A DNA stretch of 64,000 nucleotides from Bacteroidota bacterium (GTDB lineage: Bacteria > Bacteroidota > Bacteroidia > Bacteroidales > Dysgonomonadaceae). Under the pieces are notes generated by a model. That model saw only the letters and a list, made by a program, of their open reading frames with translations, had not been told where the DNA came from and searched no databases. Where the stretch lies: NCBI GenBank assembly GCA_023424395.1, contig JAFADY010000021.1, positions 124,001 through 188,000 on the forward strand. Direction: 5' to 3'. Shown piece by piece: positions 17,167 to 26,137 of this stretch; the first letter of the stretch is position 1; each line of letters opens with the position of its first letter. Position numbers and translations under genes: made by a program.

Positions 17167-20100
17167 ATGAAAACGATTTTAGGCTTAGATTTAGGGACAA
17201 ATTCAATTGGGTGGGCACTAATACAACACAATTTCGAAAACAAAGAAGGGAAAATCTTGGGAATGGGAAGCCGGATTATTCCGATGTCGCAAGATATTTT
17301 AGGAAAGTTTGATTCAGGTCAATCCATATCTCAAACAGCAGAAAGAACTGGTTTTCGAGGTATTCGACGTTTATTGGAGAGAGATTTACTTCGTAGAGAA
17401 CGTCTGCATCGGGTTTTGAATGTTCTTGATTTCTTACCGGATCATTATGCGGAAGAAATTGATTTTGAGCATCGTGTGGGACAGTTCAAAAAAGATAAAG
17501 AGCCTAAGATTGCTTATCGAAAAAACTCGGAGAATAAATTTGAGTTTATATTCAAAAACAGTTTTGACGAAATGGTAAATGATTTTAGGGAAACACAAGC
17601 ACAATTATTTCACTTGAAACCTAATGGCGAAGAAACAAAGATCCCTTACGATTGGACCATTTATTATCTTAGGAAAAAAGCACTTTCTCAAAAAATAGAA
17701 AAGGAAGAGTTGGCTTGGATATTATTGAATTTCAATCAGAAAAGAGGTTATTATCAATTAAGGGGCGAGGAAGAGGAAGTAGAAGAGAATAAAGAAAAGT
17801 CATTTGAAGTGTTGACTGTTTCGGAAGTAATGGATTCTGGCGAGAAGATAAGAGGAAAAGACCTTGTTCTCTACGATGTGTATTTTACAAATGGTTGGAA
17901 GTACGATCGCCAAATAGTAAAGCCGGAGGATTGGATAGGAAAAACAAAAGAGTTCATCGTAACCACTACAATAACAACATCTGGTGAGACAAAGCGAACA
18001 TTCAAAGCGGTAAATTCAGAACAAGATTGGATAGCCATCAAACAAAAAACGGAACAAGATATTTTTGCTTCCAATAAAACCGTTGGTGAATACATCTACG
18101 ACACACTTCTTCAAAAGCCGAACCAAAAAATACGTGGAAAATTGGTTCGCACAATTGAACGAAAATTTTACAAAACAGAACTTCGCCAAATACTCGAAAA
18201 GCAAAAAGAATATCATACCGAATTGCGAAATAAAGAAATTTACACAGCTTGTATTGAAGAGTTGTATAAATACAACGAAGCACATCGCAACAATATACTC
18301 AACAGAGATTTCACTTATCTGTTTCTTGATGATATTATTTTTTATCAACGACCGTTAAAAAGCAAAAAATCACTCATAAGTAATTGTTCCTTAGAATATA
18401 GAACATTCAAAGTAGATGGAGTTGAAAAGCGAGAAGGCATAAAATGCATTGCTAAAAGTAATCCATTTTATCAAGAATTTAGGCTGTTGCAATGGATGAA
18501 TAACCTGAAAATATTCAGAAGAGATGACAAACAGGATATTGACGTTACCGACGAATTACTACCTACTGTTTCGAAGCGTGAAAGGTTGTTTGAATGGTTG
18601 AATGACAAAACAGATATTGACCAAAAGACCATTCTGAAATATCCCGACTTTAACTTAGAAGAAAAAATTCGTCACCAATTAGGAATGGAGCAGTTCCGTG
18701 TTTTCAAAAAAAATAAAGAACAAGGACTACACACCTATTATCGTTGGAATTTTGTAGAAGATAAAAAATATCCAATGAATGAAACACGTGGTGAAATTCT
18801 GAAAAGAATGAGTAAGAGTGGTATAGATGAAGCCTTTTTAACAAAGGAAATTGAATATCGTCTATGGCATATACTTTATTCGGTAGAGGACAAGAACGAA
18901 ATAGAAAAGGCTTTGAATACATTTGCGGCAAAACACAATTTGCCCGATGAGTTTGTTGACGTTTTAAAAAAATATCCGAGAATTGATAAGGAATATGGCT
19001 CATTTTCAGAAAAAGCAATAAAAAAGCTTTTAACGTTAATGCGTTTTGGTAAATGGTGGAATTTTTCGGCAATTGACGAAAAAACAAAAGATAGAATTGA
19101 TAAAATTCTTACGGGAGAATATGATGAGAAAATAAAAAATCGAGTTCGTGAGAAAGCATTTTTTCTAACAGAAAGAAGTGATTTTCAAAACCTACCACTT
19201 TGGTTGACAAGTTACATCGTATATGATCGTCATTCCGAAACCTCCGATGTACAATACTGGCATCGAGCAGAAGACATTGAACTTCTGAAACAGCACTCGC
19301 TTCGAAACCCGATTGTGGAGCAAGTAATAAACGAAACCTTACAAACCGTTCGTGAAATCTGGCAATATTACGGAAATGGAGAAGAAAAGTTTTTCGACGA
19401 AATACACGTTGAACTAGGGCGTGAAATGAAAAATCCCGCAGACAAACGCCGTGCAATAACTGAGCGTGTTACAGATAATGAAAATACAAATATCCGTATT
19501 AAAGCAATATTAACTGAACTGCTGAACGAGGGTAATAATGACATCCGCCCATACTCACCAATGCAACAAGAAATTCTCAAAATTTATGAAGAAGGCATTT
19601 ATAATAACGAGAGCAGAAAAGAAGAATTGGACGAGATTGAGAAAATTCGTAAAAAATCTCAACCCACATCTGCCGAAATAAAAAGATATAAACTTTGGCT
19701 CGAACAAGGCTACAAATCGCCTTATACGGGAAGGACTATTCCATTAAGTCGTCTTTTTTCTACAGATTATCAAATAGAACACATTATCCCTCAGTCTCGA
19801 TTTTTTGATGATAGCCTGAGCAATAAAATCATCTGTGAATCGGAGATAAATTCACTAAAAGACAATCAGCTTGCATGTCTCGTTATCAAGAACAATAAAG
19901 GACTAAAAATAGAATTAAGCCACGGAAAATTTGTAGAATTACTTTCACCGGAAGCATATGAAGAAAATGTAAAAAAATACTTCTACGGTAACAAATTAAA
20001 ATCCAAGCGAGAAAAACTATTGTTGGAAGAAATTCCCGAAAGCTTTATTGAAAGGCAAATGAACGACACCAGATATATCAGCCGGGTTGTTAAATCATTG

Positions 20101-21579
20101 CTTTCAAACATCGTTCGGGAAGAAAACGAGGAGGAAGGTATTGCAAAAAACGTTATTGTTTCGTCGGGGGCAATCACTTCCCGATTGAAACAAGATTGGG
20201 GATTGAATGATGTTTGGAATTCACTTATAACACCCCGATTTGAACGACTAAATCAAATGGCAGGCTATGAAAAATACGGCTCGTGGGAAAACAAAGACGG
20301 CAAACGAGTTTTCCAAATCAACAACATTGAACCGGAACTGATGAAGCTCAACAAAAAGCGTATCGACCACCGCCACCATTCTTTGGATGCTTTAATTGTA
20401 GCTTGTAGCACCCGCAATCACATCAATTATCTGAATAATGACAATGCTAACGGAAAAGACAAAAACAAACCATTACGCTATGACTTACGAAAGAAACTAC
20501 GTAAAATAGAAGAAATAGAAGTTGAAAAAGCGATTGATGGAGAAATTGTCCGAAAAAAAATAAACGTTGCCAGAGAGTTTCTGAAACCTTGGAATACTTT
20601 CACACAAGACGCTAAAAATGAGTTACAAAAAATAATTGTAAGTTTCAAAAAGAACAACCGCATTATCAACAAAACAGTAAACCATTATCAGAAATGGGAA
20701 AAGCAAGCAGACGGATCAATGAAAAAAATATTCGTTAAACAAACCAAAGGAGACAGCTGGGCGATAAGGAAGCCGTTGCACAAAGATACGGTTTCTGCAT
20801 TAGTGAATATACGTAGTACAAAAACCGTAACTCTATCATCGGCTTTGGATAATGTGGACAACATTGTGAATAAATCGCTTAAAAAGAAAATTAAAGGATT
20901 GCAAACGAATGGTTTTGATAAGAAAAAGATAGTCAAATACTTCAAAGAGCAAAATAACGAATGGGAAAGTGTAGATATCACAAGAGTTGAAATCTATTAT
21001 TTTTCAAATGATAATGAAAAAAATAAACTTGCGGCCTCAAGAATAAAACTGGATGACAGTTTTAACGAAAAGCGTATTAGTAGTATAACAGACAGTGGCA
21101 TACAAAAAATTCTTTTGGCACATTTAGAAAAATACAAAGGACGGTCTGACGAGAACGGAAAACTTGTTGCAGCCGAAATACTTGCTTTTTCATCTGAAGG
21201 TGTTGAAGAATTAAATAAAAATTTATCGCAACTCAATGGTGGAAAACCACACGCACCTATATATAAAGTTCGTACGTATGAGACTATGGGAAATAAATTT
21301 AATGTTGGATTTTCCGGAAACAAGAAAGATAAATACGTGGAAGCTGCAAAAGGCACCAATCTCTTCTTTGCTATTTACGTTAACAATGAGGGAAATCGCA
21401 GCTATGAAACCATTCCGCTTAACGTCGTTATCGAACGTCAGAAACAAGGATTGCCCTCTTGCCCTGCAACAAACAACATTGGACACACTTTACTTTTCGA
21501 CTTATCACCCAATGATTTAGTTTATGTCCCAACCGTAGAAGAACAAGAAAATCCCAATTTGATAGACTTTAAGACTTAA
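17167..21579 (+). CDS. cas9: Cas9, type II-C RNA-guided endonuclease (C-terminus cut off by a frameshift)
   Basis: 1470 aa from the ATG at 17167 (MKTILGLDLGTNSIGWALIQ); an earlier TTG at 17098 is upstream of the promoter. Domains in order: RuvC-I with Asp8; Arg-rich bridge helix (about 59-84, RRLLERDLLRRERLHRVL); REC lobe; RuvC-II HVELGRE with Glu749; HNH YQIEHIIPQSRF with His872; RuvC-III DHRHHSLDAL with His1071 and Asp1074; then WED/PAM-interacting region. All nuclease residues are present. The frame ends at NPNLIDFKT-stop, but the conserved end of this Cas9 group continues in another frame (see 21573-21794), so about 72 residues of the PAM-interacting domain are missing. Restoring one base near 21571-21573 would give about 1542 aa. 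No csn2 or cas4 is present, hence subtype II-C. Cleavage activity is uncertain. Confidence 0.95.
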   Translation: MKTILGLDLGTNSIGWALIQHNFENKEGKILGMGSRIIPMSQDILGKFDSGQSISQTAERTGFRGIRRLLERDLLRRERLHRVLNVLDFLPDHYAEEIDFEHRVGQFKKDKEPKIAYRKNSENKFEFIFKNSFDEMVNDFRETQAQLFHLKPNGEETKIPYDWTIYYLRKKALSQKIEKEELAWILLNFNQKRGYYQLRGEEEEVEENKEKSFEVLTVSEVMDSGEKIRGKDLVLYDVYFTNGWKYDRQIVKPEDWIGKTKEFIVTTTITTSGETKRTFKAVNSEQDWIAIKQKTEQDIFASNKTVGEYIYDTLLQKPNQKIRGKLVRTIERKFYKTELRQILEKQKEYHTELRNKEIYTACIEELYKYNEAHRNNILNRDFTYLFLDDIIFYQRPLKSKKSLISNCSLEYRTFKVDGVEKREGIKCIAKSNPFYQEFRLLQWMNNLKIFRRDDKQDIDVTDELLPTVSKRERLFEWLNDKTDIDQKTILKYPDFNLEEKIRHQLGMEQFRVFKKNKEQGLHTYYRWNFVEDKKYPMNETRGEILKRMSKSGIDEAFLTKEIEYRLWHILYSVEDKNEIEKALNTFAAKHNLPDEFVDVLKKYPRIDKEYGSFSEKAIKKLLTLMRFGKWWNFSAIDEKTKDRIDKILTGEYDEKIKNRVREKAFFLTERSDFQNLPLWLTSYIVYDRHSETSDVQYWHRAEDIELLKQHSLRNPIVEQVINETLQTVREIWQYYGNGEEKFFDEIHVELGREMKNPADKRRAITERVTDNENTNIRIKAILTELLNEGNNDIRPYSPMQQEILKIYEEGIYNNESRKEELDEIEKIRKKSQPTSAEIKRYKLWLEQGYKSPYTGRTIPLSRLFSTDYQIEHIIPQSRFFDDSLSNKIICESEINSLKDNQLACLVIKNNKGLKIELSHGKFVELLSPEAYEENVKKYFYGNKLKSKREKLLLEEIPESFIERQMNDTRYISRVVKSLLSNIVREENEEEGIAKNVIVSSGAITSRLKQDWGLNDVWNSLITPRFERLNQMAGYEKYGSWENKDGKRVFQINNIEPELMKLNKKRIDHRHHSLDALIVACSTRNHINYLNNDNANGKDKNKPLRYDLRKKLRKIEEIEVEKAIDGEIVRKKINVAREFLKPWNTFTQDAKNELQKIIVSFKKNNRIINKTVNHYQKWEKQADGSMKKIFVKQTKGDSWAIRKPLHKDTVSALVNIRSTKTVTLSSALDNVDNIVNKSLKKKIKGLQTNGFDKKKIVKYFKEQNNEWESVDITRVEIYYFSNDNEKNKLAASRIKLDDSFNEKRISSITDSGIQKILLAHLEKYKGRSDENGKLVAAEILAFSSEGVEELNKNLSQLNGGKPHAPIYKVRTYETMGNKFNVGFSGNKKDKYVEAAKGTNLFFAIYVNNEGNRSYETIPLNVVIERQKQGLPSCPATNNIGHTLLFDLSPNDLVYVPTVEEQENPNLIDFKT

Positions 21580-21794
21580 ATACAGAACAAACAAAAAGAG
21601 TGTATAAATTTGTGAGTTCTTCAGGTAGTCAAGCTTTTTTCATTCAAAATGCAGTTGCATCGAGTGTTATTAATAAATATGAGTTTTCGGCATTGAATAA
21701 AATGGAAAAATCTATTGATCAGATTATGATTAAATCTATCTGTTGGAAATTAGAAATCAACCGTTTAGGTCAAATTAAAAAAGTATTCCGATGA
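21573..21794 (+). pseudogene. Detached, frameshifted C-terminus of Cas9
   Basis: In the -1 frame relative to cas9 the sequence reads DLNTEQTKRVYKFVSSSG, then FFIQNAVASSVINKYEFS, LNKMEKSIDQIMIK and INRLGQIKKVFR. This matches the pattern recalled for the extreme C-terminus of Bacteroidota Cas9 proteins (YKxVSxSGxQCFF...LNKMEKxxDGIMIK...VDRLGNI). It starts right where the cas9 frame ends and stops in an ATGA overlap with cas1, as an intact cas9 would. It could be mistaken for a 64-aa gene starting at a GTG at 21600; the homology pattern argues against that. Confidence 0.8.
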
Positions 21795-22726
21795 TAAAGA
21801 AAACCCTTTACTTCGGCAATCCCGCCTACTTGAGTTTACGCAACAAGCAATTAGTTATCCAGTTGCCTGAAGTGGTTAAAAACGACACGTTGCCCGAAAC
21901 CTTTAAGGAGGATGCTGTTAAAACCATCCCAATAGAAGATATTGGAGTGGTCGTTTTGGACAATAAACAGATTACCATTACGCACGGACTAATGGAAGCT
22001 ATGCTGGAAAATAATTGTGCTTTTATCACGTGCAACAACTCCAGAATGCCTGCCGGGTTGATGCTTCCATTGGATGGAAACACCACGCAAACAGAGCGTT
22101 TTCGGGAGCAAATAGACGCATCCGTTCCGCTGAAAAAACAACTTTGGCAACAGACCGTACAAGCAAAAATAGAAAACCAAGCCTACGTTTTAGACAAAAA
22201 GTCAAATGTCATTGTTAAAAATATGAGGGTATGGGCCGCCGACGTTAAAAGTGGCGACCCCGACAATTTTGAAGCTCGTGCAGCGGTCTATTACTGGAAT
22301 AATGTTTTCCCACACATTCCCGGTTTTACACGTGGCAGAGAAGGTATTCCGCCAAATAATCTGCTGAATTACGGATATGCTATTTTGCGGGCGGTTGTTG
22401 CTCGCTCATTGGTAACCAGCGGACTTTTGCCAACATTAAGCATTCACCACCGCAACAAATACAACGCTTACTGCCTTGCTGATGATATTATGGAACCCTA
22501 CCGTCCGTTTGTGGATAAATTGGTTTTTGAAATAATGGAAACCAACAAGGATTTTTCGGAATTAACACAGGAAATAAAATCTCAATTATTGAATATTCCG
22601 GTTCTAGATGTAGTTATTAATAATCAGCGAAGTCCCTTGATGGTAGCTGTTGGGCAAACTACCGCTTCGCTTTACAAATGCTTTTCGGGCGAAATAAGGA
22701 AAATAAAATATCCTGCTTTTGAGTAA
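21791..22726 (+). CDS. cas1: CRISPR-associated endonuclease Cas1, type II-C
   Basis: 311 aa. Spacer-integrase subunit; works with Cas2. The metal-binding residues are present: Glu161 (PDNFEARAA), His219/His220 (TLSIHHRNK), and Asp232/Glu235 (ADDIMEPYRPF). The ATG overlaps the stop of the detached Cas9 C-terminus (ATGA), so it was translationally coupled to full-length Cas9. cas2 follows after 27 bp. Confidence 0.95.
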   Translation: MIKKTLYFGNPAYLSLRNKQLVIQLPEVVKNDTLPETFKEDAVKTIPIEDIGVVVLDNKQITITHGLMEAMLENNCAFITCNNSRMPAGLMLPLDGNTTQTERFREQIDASVPLKKQLWQQTVQAKIENQAYVLDKKSNVIVKNMRVWAADVKSGDPDNFEARAAVYYWNNVFPHIPGFTRGREGIPPNNLLNYGYAILRAVVARSLVTSGLLPTLSIHHRNKYNAYCLADDIMEPYRPFVDKLVFEIMETNKDFSELTQEIKSQLLNIPVLDVVINNQRSPLMVAVGQTTASLYKCFSGEIRKIKYPAFE

Positions 22727-22753
22727 ACAATTTAGTCTACTCAACATATTATT

Positions 22754-23086
22754 ATGCATCGATTTAGCGAATATAGAATTATGTGGGTTTTAGTCTTTTT
22801 CGATTTGCCAACTGAAACCAAGAAAGATCGAAAAATATATTCCGATTTTCGCAAGAAACTTATCCAGGATGGTTTTACTATGTTTCAGTTTTCCATTTAC
22901 CTGCGACACTGTGCCAGTCGGGAAAATGCCGATGTGCATATAAAACGTGTCAAAAGTTTTCTTCCTCCGGCCGGTCAAATCGGCATTCTCTGCATTACCG
23001 ATAAACAGTTTGGAAATATGGAGTTATTTATCGGGAAAAAAGAAAAAGAAGTTACAACCCCTTATCAGCAATTAGAGTTATTTTAG
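22754..23086 (+). CDS. cas2: CRISPR-associated endoribonuclease Cas2
   Basis: 110 aa. Ferredoxin-like Cas2: strand 1 YRIMWVLVFFDLPTETKKDR contains the conserved Asp, followed by FRKKLIQDGFTMFQFSIYLR. Forms the Cas1-Cas2 adaptation complex. Last gene of the operon, followed by a strong terminator. Confidence 0.95.
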   Translation: MHRFSEYRIMWVLVFFDLPTETKKDRKIYSDFRKKLIQDGFTMFQFSIYLRHCASRENADVHIKRVKSFLPPAGQIGILCITDKQFGNMELFIGKKEKEVTTPYQQLELF

Positions 23087-23091
23087 AAGTA

Positions 23092-23120
23092 AAAAATCCC
23101 GCCTTTCGTACGGGATTTTT
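23092..23120 (+). terminator. Intrinsic terminator of the cas operon
   Basis: Perfect 10-bp stem AAAAATCCCG / CGGGATTTTT around a 9-nt loop, directly after cas2. Being symmetric in its A/T flanks, it may also stop transcripts coming from the repeat at 23195-23241. Confidence 0.85.
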
Positions 23121-23194
23121 ATTTCAGAACAACATTTTTTTAATTTCTAATTCTTCTTGCAACTTGTTGTGTTTTAAATAAATGATGATATCCA

Positions 23195-23241
23195 GTTGTT
23201 CAGAATATCAAAGATACAAATTTTTGAGAGCAATTCACAAC
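23195..23241 (-). CRISPR. CRISPR repeat, cas-proximal copy (47 bp)
   Basis: 47 bp, differing from the copy at 26359-26405 at one base (GAGAG against GAAAG on the plus strand). Minus-strand reading begins GTTGTGAATTGC and ends GAACAAC; that strand is the crRNA strand, because its 5' half pairs with the tracrRNA anti-repeat. It holds TATCTTTG on the minus strand at 23209-23216. No further repeat is found on the cas2 side, so this is the terminal repeat. Confidence 0.88.
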
Positions 23242-23473
23242 GTGTTTGTTATATTATAGGTATAATATATAAACTAAAACTTTTAGTTTGGATAAGTGTT
23301 AAATTTACACTTAATAGCTGATAACACATTGATTATCAAATAGTTACCCCTCCCATCTCCCCCTTACTCTTTTTCATATCTCATTGATTACCAACGCATT
23401 ATTCTCCCTCTTGAAATTCACTTCAGCGACTGTATAAATATATATAAAAACTGCATAAATATACATTTTCCTT

Positions 23474-23701
23474 TTATGTTTTTTGTTGTTGGTTTTTCGG
23501 CTGTGTTATTAATATGGATCGGATCACTTTAATTTTATCCGTTTCAAAAACATCTTTATTACTCATTTTTAACGCAAGGTAGTTATAAGACAAATTAATA
23601 ATGTGATTGAGTTGCTCGTGTAGTGCCTTGAGTGATCCGAAATAAAAATTATATTCTGAATCTTTAATGTAAGCGTGGTATATTTTTACTTCTCTTTTCA
23701 T
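23474..23701 (-). CDS. Hypothetical 75-aa protein in the phage-derived segment
   Basis: 75 aa from the ATG at 23701 (MKREVKIYHAYIKDSEYNFYFG). A TATATTTG -7 element on the minus strand at 23713-23720, only about 12 bp upstream, rules out the longer frame start and suggests a nearly leaderless transcript. The sequence is Lys/Asn/Tyr-rich with no recognised domain and a polar tail (TQPKNQQQKT). It resembles the small helix-turn-free proteins found in Bacteroidota mobile DNA only in general style. Function unknown. Confidence 0.55.
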   Translation of the reverse strand: MKREVKIYHAYIKDSEYNFYFGSLKALHEQLNHIINLSYNYLALKMSNKDVFETDKIKVIRSILITQPKNQQQKT

Positions 23702-23757
23702 GATTTTTCCCGCAAATATAATTGTTATAAACGGTATAACATCAACACTTAACAATG

Positions 23758-23777
23758 TTTAACTATATATAGTTAAA
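23758..23777. repeat. Perfect 20-bp palindrome TTTAACTATATATAGTTAAA
   Basis: It sits between the 75-aa gene and the end of the truncated tape measure frame, and overlaps that frame's last codons, close to where phage similarity stops. Could be a junction scar, operator or weak terminator. Confidence 0.7.
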
Positions 23778-25385
23778 ATACGGCTTAATTGTGTTGTTTT
23801 TCAGTCCTTTAGAAATGTAAATTGACTTTGTTCCTGCTTGACGTGCAGCATTTATATTGTTGAGTTCCCTGCGGTATTTTTCGAGATTTTTTGTTTCTTC
23901 TTTAATGGCACCCGCGTTCATTATTTCAAGTTTAGCTGTTTCCGCATCAATAAAATCCCAAACTTTTTGAGTGTTAATGGAAAGAACGTTGCCATACTTG
24001 TCAAACTCTACAGCTGCTCCGGGAACAATATCTGAAACCTGCCTCATAATTTTGTTCAACTCTTCTTGCTCAGCCGCCGTAAGCGATGTCTTTGTTTTCA
24101 ATTCCTCGTATCGAGACAAAAGCGGATGGAGAGTGGTGTTTAGCGAAGCTACTTTATTGATTTGATCTTCGTATTGTTTTGACATTTTTTCCTGGCCAGA
24201 AATAATTTTGGCAACACCTTCAGCAAAGCGAGTAGAGAAGTTATCCCATCCGGTTTTAAAGCCGAGAAAGAATTTGCCTGTTGCAAGCTGTAAGTTTTCC
24301 CAAGCTACCTTTTTGCGTGTAGCGGCATCGGCCGCGGTGTCAATAGCCGGACCTGCTTTTGTCATTTCTTCTTCCACAATTTTTCCCACAGTTGATGCGA
24401 AATCGCCTGTTTTTTTTACTTCTTCGCGAAGCCGGACAGCGGAAATGCCTAAATTGTCGAGAATGAGCGGTGATTTGCGTCCAATACCGTTTACGATTGA
24501 TTCTACCAAGTAATCTACACTTTCGCCGGTATCGCGCGCTCGATTTTGAGCAAACTCTAAGAGTTTTCCTAATTGAGATAGTGGAATGTCGAAGTTTTCG
24601 GCTCGAACGGCAGACTTCATCAGCGTAAAATCGGATATAAGTCCTTTTGTTTGCTCACGCAGAGACTTGAGGTAATCTTTGTTTGCGATACGGCTGAAGG
24701 CGTGGTCGATACCTTGTGCCTTAGATGCCATTTCTACGGATTCACGAACAAACTCCTTGGCTTTAGAAACCATGGCCGTAAGCTTCATAAAAACTTGTGC
24801 GTACACATTTCCAAAGAAAGAGGCAAATGCTCCTTTTGAAAACATAGATCTGCCCATATTTCGACTGAGCTGATGTGCATTGTTTTTTAAATCGATCATT
24901 CGGCTATTCGTTTGTGCGAGTTCTTTCTGAAGTCGATCGTAAGCCGCCGGATTTGTTGCACGTGAAGTAACATTGAGCTGCATTTGGAGTTCCTTTGCCC
25001 TATTGCGTAGTTGCTTCATGGTCATTTCGCTGAGACTCATTGTTTTTTCGAGAGAACCAATTTTATTTTTATTGGTTTCAATTGCGCGATTATTTTCACC
25101 AATTTTCCGTGTATAATCGTCCATATCCCGACGTGCGGAATCTCGGGTTGCCTGCAATTGTTTATACGCATCGGAATCTTCTTTCCCCGCTTTGGCGAGT
25201 TTCGCCATTTCGCGCTCAGTGTCTTTAATTTGCCTTTCGGCGGCTTTCATATCCTGAACCATCACCTTGTTTGCATTTGCCAACTTGTTGATTTCGGACG
25301 ATACTACGGCTATTTCTTTATTGGCACCCTTAGCATCAATGGAAAGGATCCATTTTATTTCGTCTTGAGTGAGTTTTCCTGCCAT
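23763..25385 (-). CDS. Phage tail tape measure protein, 3'-truncated
   Basis: 540 aa; intact tape measure proteins are usually about 1000 aa or more. The first 180 residues are a charged coiled coil (NKLANANKVMVQDMKAAERQ; MSLSEMTMKQLRNRAKELQM, a motif of Bacteroidota phage tape measure proteins), followed by a conserved segment with hydrophobic patches (VYAQVFMKLTAMVSKAKEF, SVDYLVESIVNGIGRKSP, LQLATGKFFLGFKTGWDNF). The last ~20 residues (about IYISKGLKNN onward) do not continue this pattern, so the gene was probably cut near 23820 and reads into foreign sequence. It normally sets tail length in the virion; here it is likely non-functional. Confidence 0.75.
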   Translation of the reverse strand: MAGKLTQDEIKWILSIDAKGANKEIAVVSSEINKLANANKVMVQDMKAAERQIKDTEREMAKLAKAGKEDSDAYKQLQATRDSARRDMDDYTRKIGENNRAIETNKNKIGSLEKTMSLSEMTMKQLRNRAKELQMQLNVTSRATNPAAYDRLQKELAQTNSRMIDLKNNAHQLSRNMGRSMFSKGAFASFFGNVYAQVFMKLTAMVSKAKEFVRESVEMASKAQGIDHAFSRIANKDYLKSLREQTKGLISDFTLMKSAVRAENFDIPLSQLGKLLEFAQNRARDTGESVDYLVESIVNGIGRKSPLILDNLGISAVRLREEVKKTGDFASTVGKIVEEEMTKAGPAIDTAADAATRKKVAWENLQLATGKFFLGFKTGWDNFSTRFAEGVAKIISGQEKMSKQYEDQINKVASLNTTLHPLLSRYEELKTKTSLTAAEQEELNKIMRQVSDIVPGAAVEFDKYGNVLSINTQKVWDFIDAETAKLEIMNAGAIKEETKNLEKYRRELNNINAARQAGTKSIYISKGLKNNTIKPYFNYI

Positions 25386-25387
25386 TT

Positions 25388-25819
25388 TTATTTTTTTTGT
25401 GCGTTATTGAATGCGCTATCGAGAGCTTCGCCCAGCTTATCGCGGACTTGACGCCCATAACCATATTTTATGTCAAGCATTGAATTTCGGTACAATATGC
25501 CCCATACTTGCCGATTGTAGATCATCCAGTTTCCGAGACGTTTCATATCAAGAAAACGTGTCTGCAAGGCTATATTTGCAACTGCCTGAAATTTGCCATC
25601 TGTTCCGATTATTTTAAAATCCGGATTACGTAGTTTTTCTAAAAGACGACCAGATCGCTCCGACAACTTTTTTCCAGCTCGCTTTTTTTGCTTAAAAGTT
25701 GAGCCCTGTAGTCGAGTGTTGTGTTGCGCAATAAGGAGTTGTGCTTTGTAAATATTACGAATATCGCGATTAAGCACATCTACGACAAATTGAGATTTCG
25801 TCATTTGGTCGGTAACCAT
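25388..25819 (-). CDS. Phage-related 143-aa basic protein of unknown function
   Basis: 143 aa from the ATG at 25819 (MVTDQMTKSQFVVDVLNR); the frame is open for 84 further codons upstream, but a terminator (25884-25910) and a TATTTTTG -7 element (25844-25851, minus strand) lie in that part. Basic and helical (GSTFKQKKRAGKKLSERSGR), with RFLDMKRLGNWMIYNRQVWG near the middle. It lies 2 bp upstream of the tape measure gene, as small tail or assembly genes do. No family recognised. Confidence 0.6.
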   Translation of the reverse strand: MVTDQMTKSQFVVDVLNRDIRNIYKAQLLIAQHNTRLQGSTFKQKKRAGKKLSERSGRLLEKLRNPDFKIIGTDGKFQAVANIALQTRFLDMKRLGNWMIYNRQVWGILYRNSMLDIKYGYGRQVRDKLGEALDSAFNNAQKK

Positions 25820-25883
25820 ATATTTGATGTATTTGATTTTAGGCAAAAATACACGGAAGTTGAATCGCCGGAAAGGACAAAAA

Positions 25884-25910
25884 AAACTCCGATAACAATT
25901 ATCGGAGTTT
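25884..25910 (-). terminator. Intrinsic terminator after the 50-aa membrane protein gene
   Basis: Perfect 12-bp stem AAACTCCGATAA / TTATCGGAGTTT with a 3-nt loop; on the minus strand it is followed by a run of T. Confidence 0.75.
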
Positions 25911-25920
25911 AACACATTTT

Positions 25921-26073
25921 CTATTTTTGCCGTCCAAAAATAGGTATCGCAATAAACGGTGTGAAAACTATGCTCATCATAGCGGTGAGCAGGATGATGT
26001 GTTTGTATTTTGGTTTGCAAAAAATACACGCACACACAAGACAAAATAAAATCCAAGGTATCCAGAACCACAT
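25921..26073 (-). CDS. Small two-helix membrane protein (50 aa)
   Basis: 50 aa from the ATG at 26073: MWFWIPWILFCLVCACIFC, then KPKYKHIILL and a second hydrophobic stretch ending in IPIFGRQK. A TATATTTG element on the minus strand at 26097-26104 and a perfect terminator 11 bp after the stop make it a self-contained unit. Position upstream of a tail gene is atypical for a holin; role unknown. Confidence 0.5.
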   Translation of the reverse strand: MWFWIPWILFCLVCACIFCKPKYKHIILLTAMMSIVFTPFIAIPIFGRQK

Positions 26074-26137
26074 AATAATTATAATTTTATTTTTTACAAA
26101 TATACATTTTTTTGATGAGAGAACGCGTGCGGCATCC

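Noticed and set aside
21600..21794. Separate 64-aa gene between cas9 and cas1
   Set aside because: Its sequence is the expected Cas9 C-terminus in a shifted frame, so it is reported as a detached part of cas9.
23160..23195. A third, degenerate CRISPR repeat near cas2 (GTTGTG at 23167)
   Set aside because: Only six bases match; the spacing and the rest of the repeat do not.
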